Below, in pieces: positions 1 to 7,700 of a stretch of DNA of 64,000 nt; the first letter of the stretch is position 1, and every line of letters starts with the position of its first letter. Source of the DNA: a bacterium 210917-DFI.7.65. Its GTDB lineage: Bacteria > Bacillota > Clostridia > Oscillospirales > Oscillospiraceae. The stretch covers positions 248,001 to 312,000 of the forward strand of contig JAJCJJ010000001.1 of the NCBI GenBank assembly GCA_020555865.1, in the 5' to 3' direction. The translations under genes were made by a program, and so were the position numbers. The notes under the pieces are model-generated. The model saw nothing but the letters and a program-made list of their open reading frames with translations. It searched no databases and was not told the origin of the DNA.

Positions 1-1
1 G

Positions 2-253
2 AGAGATGAAACTAAAACAGTTGAGATTCGAAAGCTGAGGCCAGTTATTCCCGAGATTGCATATAAATGGTGCTGTCAGCTTTATTCCAAGCCAATGATT
101 ATATCCAGTGAATACGATGCGGCAGTCTTTCGCATTTTTGGAGGGCAGGCTATTATCAGTCAAGAAATCTGCGATACATGTTTTCCGGAATTGGTAGCGT
201 TTCAAGGCCCGAACCCTCAATATAATCTGGACATTCTGGAACCCCCTTTTTGA
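2..253 (+). CDS. C-terminal end of an unrecognised protein (5' truncated by window)
   Basis: An open frame enters from the left edge and gives 83 residues before TGA at 251-253. It has two cysteines spaced CDTC near residue 60 and a proline-rich tail ending in EPPF. I recognise no family. It is noticeably more AT-rich than the genes from 1138 on and lies directly before a decayed ParA-like stretch, so it may be the edge of a degraded mobile or plasmid-derived segment. It could equally be an ordinary lineage-specific gene. Confidence 0.4.
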   Translation, partial: RDETKTVEIRKLRPVIPEIAYKWCCQLYSKPMIISSEYDAAVFRIFGGQAIISQEICDTCFPELVAFQGPNPQYNLDILEPPF

Positions 254-324
254 ATTTGGACGTTCCGTCTCCGAAAAAATATCAACCATATCGGTTTTGT
301 TTGTTTTGCAGCGGTTGTTGTATA

Positions 325-645
325 GCGATCATGATTGGTGTGGGACTTACCGTAAGGGAGAGAAAGTCCTGCTGCTGGATGTAGACTTGCAGGGGACTTT
401 AACAAGCCGGCCAAGGCGTAATTTCGGGTCGGATTTCGTATCCGGCGCGGTGGTCCTCCCGAAGGTTTTGCACCGTAATTCCTTCCATAATTCAGCGGCT
501 CGCCGCTTGCTTTTTTATAGGCCGCTGACAGGGCATCCGCGGGCCCACTACAGGACACTGGGCGGACGAATTCGAGTGGATGCCGACCATGGGAGTCATG
601 GCAACCAGGGGTGTGATGATGCCTTTCTGGAAGAAAAAATTTGTG
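325..645 (+). pseudogene. ParA/Soj-type ATPase relic, frameshifted
   Basis: Two separated pieces resemble ParA-family partition ATPases. The codons at 325-351 read AIMIGVGLT. One frame over, 351-404 reads RKGEKVLLLDVDLQGTLT, close to the family's KVLLVDADPQGxLT segment. Restoring one base near 350 would join them. At 568-610 the frame gives EWMPTMGVMAT, similar to the D(C/W)MPSLGMMT motif further along ParA. No P-loop lysine motif is visible upstream and the spacing between the pieces is too short, so this is a decayed copy rather than a working gene. Confidence 0.4.
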
Positions 646-1050
646 CGAAAGCAACAGTTTCATTGGTGTTGCGGCCGCTGCATGGATGGTGCCGCATACG
701 TTCTTGGAAGTGCTTGCAGCCGGGAGACCAGATGCAGGCGACAAAACAAATGGAGCGATTTGCGGAACAGGTGAAGTCCGTCCTCTCCGGCGGCAGCGGA
801 AGTCGCGGCCTGACAGTAAATGGAGATACGCCATACAAGGATGCCATGGCAATGCCGTTCCGCTTTGCGTTTGGCACATTCCGGAAACGCCCAGATCAAA
901 CTGATGAAGGCTGTACCTCTTTAGCTGCAGAAAGCGTTCTGTTCTGTTTCAAACGTTTGTGCAGTTCAAGCAGCCTGTCTGGGATCCTTACTGGATTCTT
1001 TCGGGGCCGGGAAAGGCGGAATTTGCTGTATACCCTGCGTCCCTTTCGAT
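646..1050. other. Non-coding or decayed stretch
   Basis: About 400 bases without a convincing gene. Several short frames overlap on both strands, but none has a good ribosome-binding site plus recognisable content. A segment near 732-800 (frame reading QMQATKQMERFAEQVKS) has a helical, coding-like composition and may be another relic. It separates the ParA-like remnant from the promoter at 1062. Confidence 0.35.
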
Positions 1051-1061
1051 GTGGAAAAAAG

Positions 1062-1091
1062 TTGCATTGGACAAGGCAGATACGATATAAT
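1062..1091 (+). promoter_or_regulatory. SigA-type promoter of the HAD-deoC unit
   Basis: TTGCAT at 1062-1067 and TATAAT at 1086-1091 are separated by 18 bases. They lie 46 bases upstream of the HAD start codon. Confidence 0.6.
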
Positions 1092-1137
1092 ACAAGAGCG
1101 GTTTTGGCCGCGGATTTTTTTGGAACGGGGAAACAGT

Positions 1138-1797
1138 ATGTATCGCTTTGTGTTATTTGATTTGGATGGCACGCTGACGGATTCCCGGGAGGGAATCTTC
1201 AACAGTGTGCGCTACAGCTTGGATAAACTGGGACGGCCCTGCCCGCCCTACGAAACGCTGCTGCGCTTTGTCGGCCCGCCTCTGTACGACTCCTTTGAGC
1301 GCTACTGCGGCATGGATGCACAGGAGTCGCACCGTGCGGTGAACGTGTTCCGCGAACGCTATGAAACCATTGGCTGGGCAGAGAATAAAGCGGCGCCCGG
1401 CATGGTGGAGCTGATGCGCTGCCTGAAGGAACAGGGGCGAACGTTGGCCGTGGCATCTTCCAAACCTGAGCGCAGCGTGGTGCCCATTGTGGAGAAGTTT
1501 GGCTTTCAGCCCTATTTGGACGCCGCCTGCGGCAGCGATGGGAAAAGCGAAGCGAAAACCGATGTGATCCGCAAAGCCTTCGCCCGGTTGGGGATCGATG
1601 GAGAGAGACAGAAACAGACGGTGATGGTGGGTGACCGCAAATATGATGTGGAAGGGGCGGAGGAGTGCGGCATTCCCTGTATTGGCGTCACCTTTTTTGA
1701 TTTTGCTCCGCCGGGAGAACTGGAAGCATCCTCTGCTGTGGCCGTATGCGCAACGGCAGAGGAATTGAAGGCAGTATTGCTGCGGGAAACGGACTGA
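1138..1797 (+). CDS. HAD-superfamily phosphatase, phosphoglycolate-phosphatase-like
   Basis: A 219-residue haloacid-dehalogenase hydrolase of subfamily IA. Motif I FDLDGTLTDS is at residues 6-15, so the nucleophile is the first Asp. A cap region follows, then the motif II serine in VASSKPE and motif IV MVGDRKYDVEGA near residue 165. Such enzymes remove phosphate from small metabolites such as 2-phosphoglycolate or sugar phosphates; the substrate cannot be read from sequence. The ATG at 1138 is chosen because motif I then sits at the usual position and a promoter lies just upstream. deoC follows after 15 bases, so both are probably co-transcribed, and a role clearing phosphometabolites in deoxynucleoside salvage is possible. 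Confidence 0.85.
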   Translation: MYRFVLFDLDGTLTDSREGIFNSVRYSLDKLGRPCPPYETLLRFVGPPLYDSFERYCGMDAQESHRAVNVFRERYETIGWAENKAAPGMVELMRCLKEQGRTLAVASSKPERSVVPIVEKFGFQPYLDAACGSDGKSEAKTDVIRKAFARLGIDGERQKQTVMVGDRKYDVEGAEECGIPCIGVTFFDFAPPGELEASSAVAVCATAEELKAVLLRETD

Positions 1798-1812
1798 AAA
1801 GGAGAAAAAACC

Positions 1813-2499
1813 ATGGATATTCAGGCGATTCTGAAAACAGTGGATCATACGTTGCTGCGGCCTGAGGCCACCTGGCCTCAGATCAAAGCGCTGTGCGACG
1901 AAGGAGTGCGTTATGGCGTGGCGACGGTATGCGTCCCGCCGGCCCATGTGGCCAACGCAGCACAATATCTCAACGGAAACCTTCCGGTGTGTACTGTCAT
2001 TGGGTTTCCCAATGGCTACAGCACAACCTATATGAAGTGCCTGGAGGCGCAGGACGCACGGCAAAACGGCGCCGAAGAGATTGATATGGTGATCAATCTG
2101 GGCTGGGCGAAAAACGGGCGTATGGAATGGGTTGGCGAAGAGATTAAAGCCGTTAAAGGCATTTGCGGTGAGCATGTGTTAAAGGTCATTATTGAAACGT
2201 GTCTTTTGACTGAAGAAGAAAAACTTCAGCTTTGCGAAGTCGTTTCCAACTCCGGGGCAGACTTTATCAAAACATCCACCGGTTTTGGCGGCGGCGGAGC
2301 CACATTTGAAGATGTGGCGCTGCTGAAAGCGCACATCCGTCCAGGGCTGAAACTCAAGGCCTCCGGCGGCATTGCTTCTCTGGAAGATGCAGAACGGTTT
2401 CTTTCTTTGGGTGCAGACCGGTTGGGCACGTCCAGAGTAGTCAGGGCGGTACAGGAGCTGGAAGCGCAAAAAACCGCAAAAGAGAAATCCAAAACGTAA
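1813..2499 (+). CDS. deoC: Deoxyribose-phosphate aldolase
   Basis: A 228-residue class I aldolase that cleaves 2-deoxyribose-5-phosphate to glyceraldehyde-3-phosphate and acetaldehyde in deoxynucleoside catabolism. The Schiff-base lysine is K153 in FIKTSTGF, with the supporting acid at D91 and the proton-relay lysine at K182 in LKASGG. Length matches the family. AGGAG is placed well before the ATG at 1813. It follows the HAD phosphatase by 15 bases and ends in an intrinsic terminator. No deoxyribomutase or nucleoside phosphorylase gene is adjacent. Confidence 0.95.
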   Translation: MDIQAILKTVDHTLLRPEATWPQIKALCDEGVRYGVATVCVPPAHVANAAQYLNGNLPVCTVIGFPNGYSTTYMKCLEAQDARQNGAEEIDMVINLGWAKNGRMEWVGEEIKAVKGICGEHVLKVIIETCLLTEEEKLQLCEVVSNSGADFIKTSTGFGGGGATFEDVALLKAHIRPGLKLKASGGIASLEDAERFLSLGADRLGTSRVVRAVQELEAQKTAKEKSKT

Positions 2500-2541
2500 T
2501 TATTGGTTTATATATTGCAAAATGGAATGAAACTATATGCG

Positions 2542-2576
2542 AAAGAGCGGCCTGCCAAAAACGGGCCGCTCTTTTC
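2542..2576 (+). terminator. Intrinsic terminator after deoC
   Basis: An 11-bp GC-rich stem (2542-2552 with 2564-2574) is followed by a short T run. Confidence 0.75.
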
Positions 2577-2613
2577 TGCATGAACCGTATGACGCTTTTT
2601 GAGATTTTATTGA

Positions 2614-2675
2614 ACTATAATTATAGTATTGACTTTAATAAAATGAAAGTATATACTAAATATAGTGAAAGGAGC
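2614..2675 (+). promoter_or_regulatory. Promoter with palindromic operators for the DUF2089 unit
   Basis: TTGACT (2629-2634) and TATACT (2652-2657) have a 17-base spacer. A perfect 14-bp palindrome with half-site ACTATAA lies at 2614-2627, just upstream of the -35. A related but imperfect copy (ACTA...TAGT) overlaps the -10 and start site near 2655-2666. Sites bracketing a promoter in this way suggest autoregulation by the downstream DNA-binding protein; this is inference. Confidence 0.6.
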
Positions 2676-2684
2676 GTGCGGGGA

Positions 2685-2990
2685 GTGGCCATAGAAATCA
2701 TTCCTGAGTGGATGGGAGAATTGGAAGAGGAGGATCTGGCGTTTATCCGGCGCTTTTTGCTGGCGTCCGGGTCGCTTAAAGAGGTGGCACGGCAGTATGG
2801 CGTTACCTATCCCACAGTACGGCTGCGGTTGGACCGGTTGATCCAGAAAATCCAAATCAGCGAGCATACTGCGGCGGAGCCGTATATTGCGCTGATCAAA
2901 CGCTTGACGGTAAATGACAAAATGGATGTGGATACGGCAAAGCTTTTGATCCACGAATACAAGAAACTGCACAAGGAGGAATCGGTATGA
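2685..2990 (+). CDS. DUF2089-family helix-turn-helix regulator
   Basis: About 101 residues. The segment PEWMGELEEEDLAFIRRFLL, then SGSLKEVARQYGVTYPTVRLRLDRLI, is the DUF2089 signature: an acidic entry helix followed by a helix-turn-helix. The GTG at 2685 is chosen over a longer upstream frame because the promoter occupies that extension and AAAGGAG sits 10 bases before the GTG. The stop overlaps the next gene's start (ATGA), so translation is probably coupled to the membrane protein, which may be its partner or target. It likely controls its own promoter through the palindromes upstream. Confidence 0.75.
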   Translation: MAIEIIPEWMGELEEEDLAFIRRFLLASGSLKEVARQYGVTYPTVRLRLDRLIQKIQISEHTAAEPYIALIKRLTVNDKMDVDTAKLLIHEYKKLHKEESV

Positions 2991-3304
2991 GAATCATGAC
3001 GTTTGCGCTGGTGGGCGTTCTGCTGTTTTTGGTGGCCATGGTGGTTTTGCAGATTTTTCTTTCCCGCAGGGAAAACAAATGGGCGGGACGAATACTGCCG
3101 ATCATCACGTTTGGTTCTTCGCTTGTTATGATGCTGAATGTGGCGCATACGGGGGATCTGTGGCAGACGGCCGGTGCGCTGATCAGTGTGTTTGTTGCGG
3201 GCAATATTCCAACAGCAGTGCTGCTGGCGATTTACTTTGCCTGCCGCGATGCGCAGCGGCGGCGAAAGGAATTGAACAAAATGAATGCGCAGGATCTGGA
3301 ATAA
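2987..3304 (+). CDS. Small membrane protein, partner of the DUF2089 regulator
   Basis: A 105-residue protein with hydrophobic segments at about residues 5-25, 35-55 and 60-82 and a charged C-terminal tail (RDAQRRRKELNKMN). It overlaps the DUF2089 gene by 4 bases. Its function is unknown. The two-gene arrangement, a cytoplasmic DNA-binding protein with a small membrane protein, suggests signal sensing or sequestration at the membrane, but no sensor motif is visible. Confidence 0.7.
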   Translation: MRIMTFALVGVLLFLVAMVVLQIFLSRRENKWAGRILPIITFGSSLVMMLNVAHTGDLWQTAGALISVFVAGNIPTAVLLAIYFACRDAQRRRKELNKMNAQDLE

Positions 3305-3327
3305 GCGGGACAGCGGAAAAATCACGC

Positions 3328-3386
3328 TTGACATAAGCGGTCGATTGTTATAGACTCAAGATGAAGTCTACAATAATCGACCGCTT
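3328..3386 (+). promoter_or_regulatory. Promoter with long inverted-repeat operator before the BlaI/M56 unit
   Basis: TTGACA (3328-3333) and TAGACT (3351-3356) are spaced 17 bases. A 22-bp inverted repeat (3335-3356 with 3365-3386, 20 of 22 positions matching) covers the -10 and the start region. A repressor bound there would block transcription. The BlaI-type repressor encoded two genes downstream is the obvious candidate. Confidence 0.65.
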
Positions 3387-3411
3387 GCGGTTTCAGAAAG
3401 GAGATGCGGCA

Positions 3412-3579
3412 ATGGAACTTTGTCCGCAGTGCCGGAAGGCGATGGAGGAAGGCTATGTGCTCAGGGCCAATACTTATGGGACGATCCGTGTAGAACGGGG
3501 AATCGCGAAAAAAGGCGGCGTCCGGGCGGCGGTGTGTCCGTCGTGCGGCATGCTGGTGCTGCGTATGGAGCGGGAGTGA
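3412..3579 (+). CDS. Small zinc-ribbon protein
   Basis: 55 residues with two CPxC knuckles, CPQC at residues 4-7 and CPSC near residue 43, which would bind one zinc ion. The start ATG at 3412 has AAAGGAG seven bases upstream. It is the first gene after the operator and precedes blaI by 10 bases. Proteins of this type can act as adaptors or nucleic-acid-binding modules; no specific role can be assigned. Its place in a BlaI-M56 operon is worth noting. Confidence 0.65.
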   Translation: MELCPQCRKAMEEGYVLRANTYGTIRVERGIAKKGGVRAAVCPSCGMLVLRMERE

Positions 3580-3589
3580 AAGAGGGGGG

Positions 3590-3952
3590 ATGGACAGTTG
3601 GAAGCTGTGTGACAGCGAGTATCGGTTTATGAATGTGGTGTGGGACAGTGCGCCGGTGCCTTCGGGAGAACTGGTGGCCCTGTGTGCCCGGCAGCTGGGC
3701 TGGAAAAAGTCCACGACCTACACCATGGTAAAAAAACTGGCTCAAAAGGGGCTGTTGCGCAATGAAAACGCTGTGGTCACGGCGCTGGTGCCCCGGGAGG
3801 ATGTACAGGCGGAGGAAAGCGCCGCCTTTGTGGAGCGCACTTTCGGCGGATCCCTGCCGGCGTTCCTGGCGGCCTTTATGGGCGGCCGGCCGATCAGTGA
3901 CGAAGAGGCCAAACAGATTCAGGCATTGATCGACGAACACCGGAAGGGGTGA
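3590..3952 (+). CDS. BlaI/MecI-family transcriptional repressor
   Basis: A 120-residue winged-helix repressor. The N-terminal region (SEYRFMNVVWDSAPVPSGELVA, then GWKKSTTYTMVKKLAQKGLL) is the BlaI DNA-binding domain. The C-terminal half provides dimerisation and the site where the partner protease usually triggers loss of repression. Start ATG at 3590 follows a purine-rich GAGGGGGG. The next gene, an M56 peptidase, overlaps it by 4 bases (GTGA). Together they form a classical sensor-protease/repressor pair, likely acting on the operator at 3335-3386. Confidence 0.88.
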   Translation: MDSWKLCDSEYRFMNVVWDSAPVPSGELVALCARQLGWKKSTTYTMVKKLAQKGLLRNENAVVTALVPREDVQAEESAAFVERTFGGSLPAFLAAFMGGRPISDEEAKQIQALIDEHRKG

Positions 3953-6075
3953 GCGGGGTGCTGAGCGAAGTGTTTGTGCAGGTGTGCTGGATGTCGATCA
4001 CGGCGCTGATCGTGGCCGTGCCGGTGATGCTGCTCCTGTTGGGGCTGGATGCACTGCATGTACCCAAGCGCTTTTCAAACCTGCTGTTTGCTCTGGTGTT
4101 GCTGCGGATGGTGTTTCCCGGAGCGCTGCCTTCCGATTGGAGCCTGTTTAACGCGCCTTTTATCCAGACAGTGCAGCAGGAAGCCATGCCGCCGGTGGAC
4201 GGACCCAGCGGGACATATGAAATTGCGGTGGAGGGTACGGAGGCGTTTCAGCGCGCTGTGGAAGCGGGCGTTGTGCCGGAACCGGGTCTTCCGGATCATC
4301 CGGATTCCATCCAAGCGGTCTTTTATCAGGAGATGGACGGCGCCATCCGGCCGGCCGACCGGGCCATGGATACCTGGGTACCGGTGTTGGCAAAGGTTTG
4401 GCTAAGCGGTATGCTGCTCTTTTACGGATTAACGTTGCTTTCGTATCTCCGCCTGCGGTACAGACTGCGTTTTGCGGTGAAACTGGAGGGGAACGTCTAT
4501 GTGTGCGACCGGATTCCCTCGCCCTGCGTAGCCGGGTATTTCCGGCCCAGAATTTATCTGGTGCCCCGTTTGAACGAAGAGGAACGGAGCCATATCCTGG
4601 CACACGAACGTGCCCATCTGCGTGCCGGGGATCATTGGGCCAAGCTGATTGCCTGGCTGGCTCTGGGAGCGCATTGGTTCAACCCGTGGTTGTGGGGCGT
4701 GCATCATGTATATTGCACGCAGCTTGAACTGGCCTGCGATGAACAGGCAGTGCGCACACTGGGTATACAGGAGCGGACGGCTTACAGCCAGACACTGCTG
4801 AATCTGGCCTATGACCGGCGTTTCCGCTGGCTCAATCCGGTATCGTTCACCGAGGGCGGCACAAAAGAGCGGGTACAGAATGTGCTGCGGTTTCGCAATG
4901 CCAGGCCGGCAGCGCTCCTGTTGGCTGCGGCCGCAGTGATTGTCATGGCGGTGATCTGCGGCACGGGCGGCGCACGAAGCGATGTCCTGGCGGCGGAGGA
5001 GCCGGTCGCCATTGTCACCGACCATACCGGGCGGCTGACCCAGGACCAGATTCAGGCCCTGGCCGTGGGGGAATGGGCGTACACCGGGTTCAGCGAGGAT
5101 CTGGACTGGATCAATACCAGGTCGTTTTTTGCTATGGAAGTGCTGAGTGTGGAGCAGAGCGGGGAACGCTATACGCTGGAAACCCTGCAGGGAAATGTCC
5201 TTTTTTCCTGGCTGCTCCACGGGACGGATTATGAGGACGGCGTCGCGGTAGCTGCCTTCGGCATTCCGTGCGCCTTGCGGACGGACTATCTCTGGCGGGA
5301 TGGCCAATTTATGTATTTGGGCAGCGAGAGCGTGGGCGAAACGCCGCAGTTGGGCGATGCGGCGTTTGACCTGTCCGGATGTTCTGAGCGGGCAAGAGAA
5401 ACCGCGGAAGCGTCCGGTGCGGGGATTGCCACACTGATGGAAACCCTTTGCCGTCAGGCGGAGGTGTGGTATGGCTGTGAGGCGTTCAACAATGATTGCT
5501 TTTATGAAGGGCGCGTCGGCGGATGGAATATCATGCCCAATGGAAGCTGGATTTTTTATGAGTACCGGGACGGGGACCGCGAGGAAAACGTCCGGCAGTG
5601 CGAGGGAAATTTTGTCGCGTTAAGCATGCTGGCGGATACGCCGGCGGGTACAGACCTTTCCGGCTGGAGCCACGAACAGGTGGCGTGGGCCCTGGCTGGG
5701 GCCGGGGGCGCGTTTGCGCAGGAAGCGGCGGAAGAGCTCTATAGCCGTCTGTGCGCTGCTCCGGAGGCGGTGCTGCGGGAAATTACCGCTTTGGGGCAAA
5801 GCCGGCGCAGTGCTGTGCTCTGGCATTTAGCCGGCGAAGCGTGCGCTGGAAAAGCATCCGATGACGAAAGAGACTGGATAGAAGGACTGAATCGCCTTTC
5901 TGCTCTGCCGCCAGCGGTGCAGGATACGGCGCAGCGGTTCGAGCAGTACTGCGACGTCCGCCGCTCCGGCGCTGCAGCGCCGCCGGAGGACAAGGGAACA
6001 GGCGATACCTGGGCCGTATCCGGGCCGACTGCCATCGACAGGCAGATGGAGCGGGTGATCGATTATACCGAATAA
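3949..6075 (+). CDS. BlaR1-like M56 membrane metallopeptidase
   Basis: 708 residues. N-terminal transmembrane helices (residues about 5-25, 35-55 and 140-160) frame the cytoplasmic zinc-protease domain with HERAH at residues 219-223 and the third-ligand segment ELACDEQAV near 262. Another membrane helix lies near residues 322-342, followed by a large extracytoplasmic domain. That domain lacks the SxxK/SxN/KTG motifs of a penicillin-binding sensor, so the ligand is unlikely to be a beta-lactam bound covalently. In BlaR1 relatives, sensing activates the protease, which inactivates the BlaI partner. The frame continues for 51 coding-like codons after the TAA stop, suggesting a recent nonsense truncation. 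Confidence 0.85.
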   Translation: MSGVLSEVFVQVCWMSITALIVAVPVMLLLLGLDALHVPKRFSNLLFALVLLRMVFPGALPSDWSLFNAPFIQTVQQEAMPPVDGPSGTYEIAVEGTEAFQRAVEAGVVPEPGLPDHPDSIQAVFYQEMDGAIRPADRAMDTWVPVLAKVWLSGMLLFYGLTLLSYLRLRYRLRFAVKLEGNVYVCDRIPSPCVAGYFRPRIYLVPRLNEEERSHILAHERAHLRAGDHWAKLIAWLALGAHWFNPWLWGVHHVYCTQLELACDEQAVRTLGIQERTAYSQTLLNLAYDRRFRWLNPVSFTEGGTKERVQNVLRFRNARPAALLLAAAAVIVMAVICGTGGARSDVLAAEEPVAIVTDHTGRLTQDQIQALAVGEWAYTGFSEDLDWINTRSFFAMEVLSVEQSGERYTLETLQGNVLFSWLLHGTDYEDGVAVAAFGIPCALRTDYLWRDGQFMYLGSESVGETPQLGDAAFDLSGCSERARETAEASGAGIATLMETLCRQAEVWYGCEAFNNDCFYEGRVGGWNIMPNGSWIFYEYRDGDREENVRQCEGNFVALSMLADTPAGTDLSGWSHEQVAWALAGAGGAFAQEAAEELYSRLCAAPEAVLREITALGQSRRSAVLWHLAGEACAGKASDDERDWIEGLNRLSALPPAVQDTAQRFEQYCDVRRSGAAAPPEDKGTGDTWAVSGPTAIDRQMERVIDYTE

Positions 6076-6230
6076 TTGACGGCGGAGCAGGCTGTGACGC
6101 TGGCGGGATTCACAACGGGTGGCAGGCGCTGTGAGATGGATCTGTGCAGTGCCGGCGCATACACTCTGAGAAAAGAAAGAGATGTGGACGGGGAAACAGG
6201 AGTTAATATCTACCGGGGCGATTCTTAAAA
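6076..6230 (+). other. In-frame continuation after the M56 peptidase stop
   Basis: Directly after the TAA at 6073-6075 the same frame stays open to a second TAA at 6228-6230. It reads LTAEQAVTLAGFTTGG and further residues with composition like the upstream gene. This may be the lost C-terminal end of the peptidase or chance openness in GC-rich DNA. Confidence 0.4.
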
Positions 6231-6232
6231 AA

Positions 6233-6281
6233 GATAAGGCAGAGCGGAGCACAGAAAATGCTGTGCTCCGCTCTGCTTTAT
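6233..6281. terminator. Bidirectional terminator between the M56 gene and ylbJ
   Basis: A perfect 16-bp stem (6239-6254 with 6261-6276) is flanked by A-rich and T-rich ends, so it can serve both converging genes. It overlaps the last bases of ylbJ. Confidence 0.8.
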
Positions 6282-7291
6282 CCGCAGGGGAAAACGGTGA
6301 ACAATGCAAAAGCCAACACGGCGGAAAAAAGCCCCTGCAGAAATTTCCCGACGAAATATGGTTTGCAGGAAAGGTCTGTTTCCAATACAAACAGCAGGCT
6401 CTGACAGTGTACCGACAGCCCGCCCCAGCCGAGGAGAAAGGCGGCCAGGGCGGCGGTGCCGGGGGTGAGCGGCGCGCCCTGCATGCAGGCTGCGCCGGTG
6501 GATAGTTCGAGAAGCCCCGCAAAAAAAGCGGTGGACAGATGCTCTGTCATGCCAAAGGGAGACAGCGCCGCTTCCAGAGCGGCAGCGAGCAGATGCAGCA
6601 GGCCCGTCAGGGAAAGCAGGCGTAAAGCGATCATAAAAAACAGAACAAAGGCGCAGATATTGAGCACTGCCAAAAACGAGCCGGTGACGGCTTCGGTGAA
6701 AAGCTGCGCCAGGGGCGGCACGTCTGGGCTGGCGGCAGGCTTGGTGCCATGGGTGCACAGCGGGTCGGAGCCACCATAGAAACGGAACAGGAAACCAACC
6801 AGCAGCGCTGCGGCAATATGAACCATATAAAGCCGCATTCCGGCGGAGGCGGAGCCGAACACACCGATGCCCACCACGCCCAGCAGAAAGCCGGGGCCGG
6901 AGTTGTTGCAGAACGCGAGCAGCCGCTGGGCCTCGCTGCGACGCAGTGTGCCCTGACGGTACAGCGCTGCCGTTGTCCGCACGCCTACGGGGTACCCGCC
7001 GGCAAAGCCCAGAGCCAGCACGGCTCCGCAGTCTCCACTCAGCCGGAATATGGGCCGCATCAGTGGGGAAAGAGCCCGATCCAGTGCTGCCGTGGGAAGG
7101 AGCGCCGTCAGCAGAGCAGAGAAAACCAGAAAAGGAAACAGGGATGGCACAATGGTTTCGCTGCATAGCCGCAGGGCTTCCCGCACGGCTTCCATGGCCG
7201 GGGCGGGACGAAGCAGCAGCAGCGCAGCGCTCAGCGCACACAGAAGAAAAAACCATTGCCGCGCCTGCGGCGGGTGTGAAGATCGCGGCAT
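6278..7291 (-). CDS. ylbJ: YlbJ-like sporulation integral membrane protein
   Basis: 337 residues with about eight hydrophobic helices, a nucleoside-recognition (gate) domain and the conserved stretches GFAGGYPVG and FCNNSGPGFLLG that are typical of YlbJ. In Bacillus, YlbJ belongs to the SigE regulon and is needed for a robust spore cortex. The ATG at 7291 has GGGGGAAC upstream. It is divergent from yqfC-yqfD, another SigE-type pair, so the 124-base intergenic space probably carries two mother-cell promoters. The sequence contains all expected membrane segments and looks intact. Confidence 0.85.
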   Translation of the reverse strand: MPRSSHPPQARQWFFLLCALSAALLLLRPAPAMEAVREALRLCSETIVPSLFPFLVFSALLTALLPTAALDRALSPLMRPIFRLSGDCGAVLALGFAGGYPVGVRTTAALYRQGTLRRSEAQRLLAFCNNSGPGFLLGVVGIGVFGSASAGMRLYMVHIAAALLVGFLFRFYGGSDPLCTHGTKPAASPDVPPLAQLFTEAVTGSFLAVLNICAFVLFFMIALRLLSLTGLLHLLAAALEAALSPFGMTEHLSTAFFAGLLELSTGAACMQGAPLTPGTAALAAFLLGWGGLSVHCQSLLFVLETDLSCKPYFVGKFLQGLFSAVLAFALFTVFPCG

Positions 7292-7415
7292 TTTTTGTTC
7301 CCCCTTGCAAATTGGTCTTGCTCACTCTATGACGTACCTGCAGAAAAAATGAACGCTGGACAAGCAAGAGCCGCCTCTTTGCTGCATACAGTAGCTCAAG
7401 CAAAGGAGTGGCGAC

Positions 7416-7697
7416 ATGAACCGATTTGAAGACAGCGATATTCTGACCAAAACAGCCGAGCTGCTGGATCTGCCCATGGATGTGGTGGCGGGCCTTCCGA
7501 ATCTGGAGCTGCTGGGGGACCGGCAGTTGTTTCTTTCACACCATCAGGGGATCTTATCGTACAGTGACACAGCTATTGATGTGAATTGCGGCGCACTGCT
7601 GGTGCGTGTGCGGGGGCGGGGACTGCAGCTGTTGTCCATGACCGGCGACGAAATGCGCATTGGTGGGACTATTGAAGGGATTGAACTGACGAGGTGA
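7416..7697 (+). CDS. yqfC: Sporulation protein YqfC
   Basis: 93 residues matching the YqfC family: TAELLDLPMDVVAGLPNLEL, then a beta-strand repeat (LELLGDRQLFLSHHQGIL, YSDTAIDVNCGALLVRVRGRGL). AAAGGAG precedes the ATG at 7416. It is followed 3 bases later by yqfD, the conserved gene pair. CATACAGT at 7385-7392 resembles a SigE -10, but no good -35 is visible. The biochemical role is unknown. Confidence 0.88.
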   Translation: MNRFEDSDILTKTAELLDLPMDVVAGLPNLELLGDRQLFLSHHQGILSYSDTAIDVNCGALLVRVRGRGLQLLSMTGDEMRIGGTIEGIELTR

Positions 7698-7700
7698 AAC

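Noticed and set aside
2580..2684. A 35-codon N-terminal extension of the DUF2089 gene
   Set aside because: The -35/-10 promoter and palindromes lie inside it, and a GTG with a good ribosome-binding site follows the transcription start.
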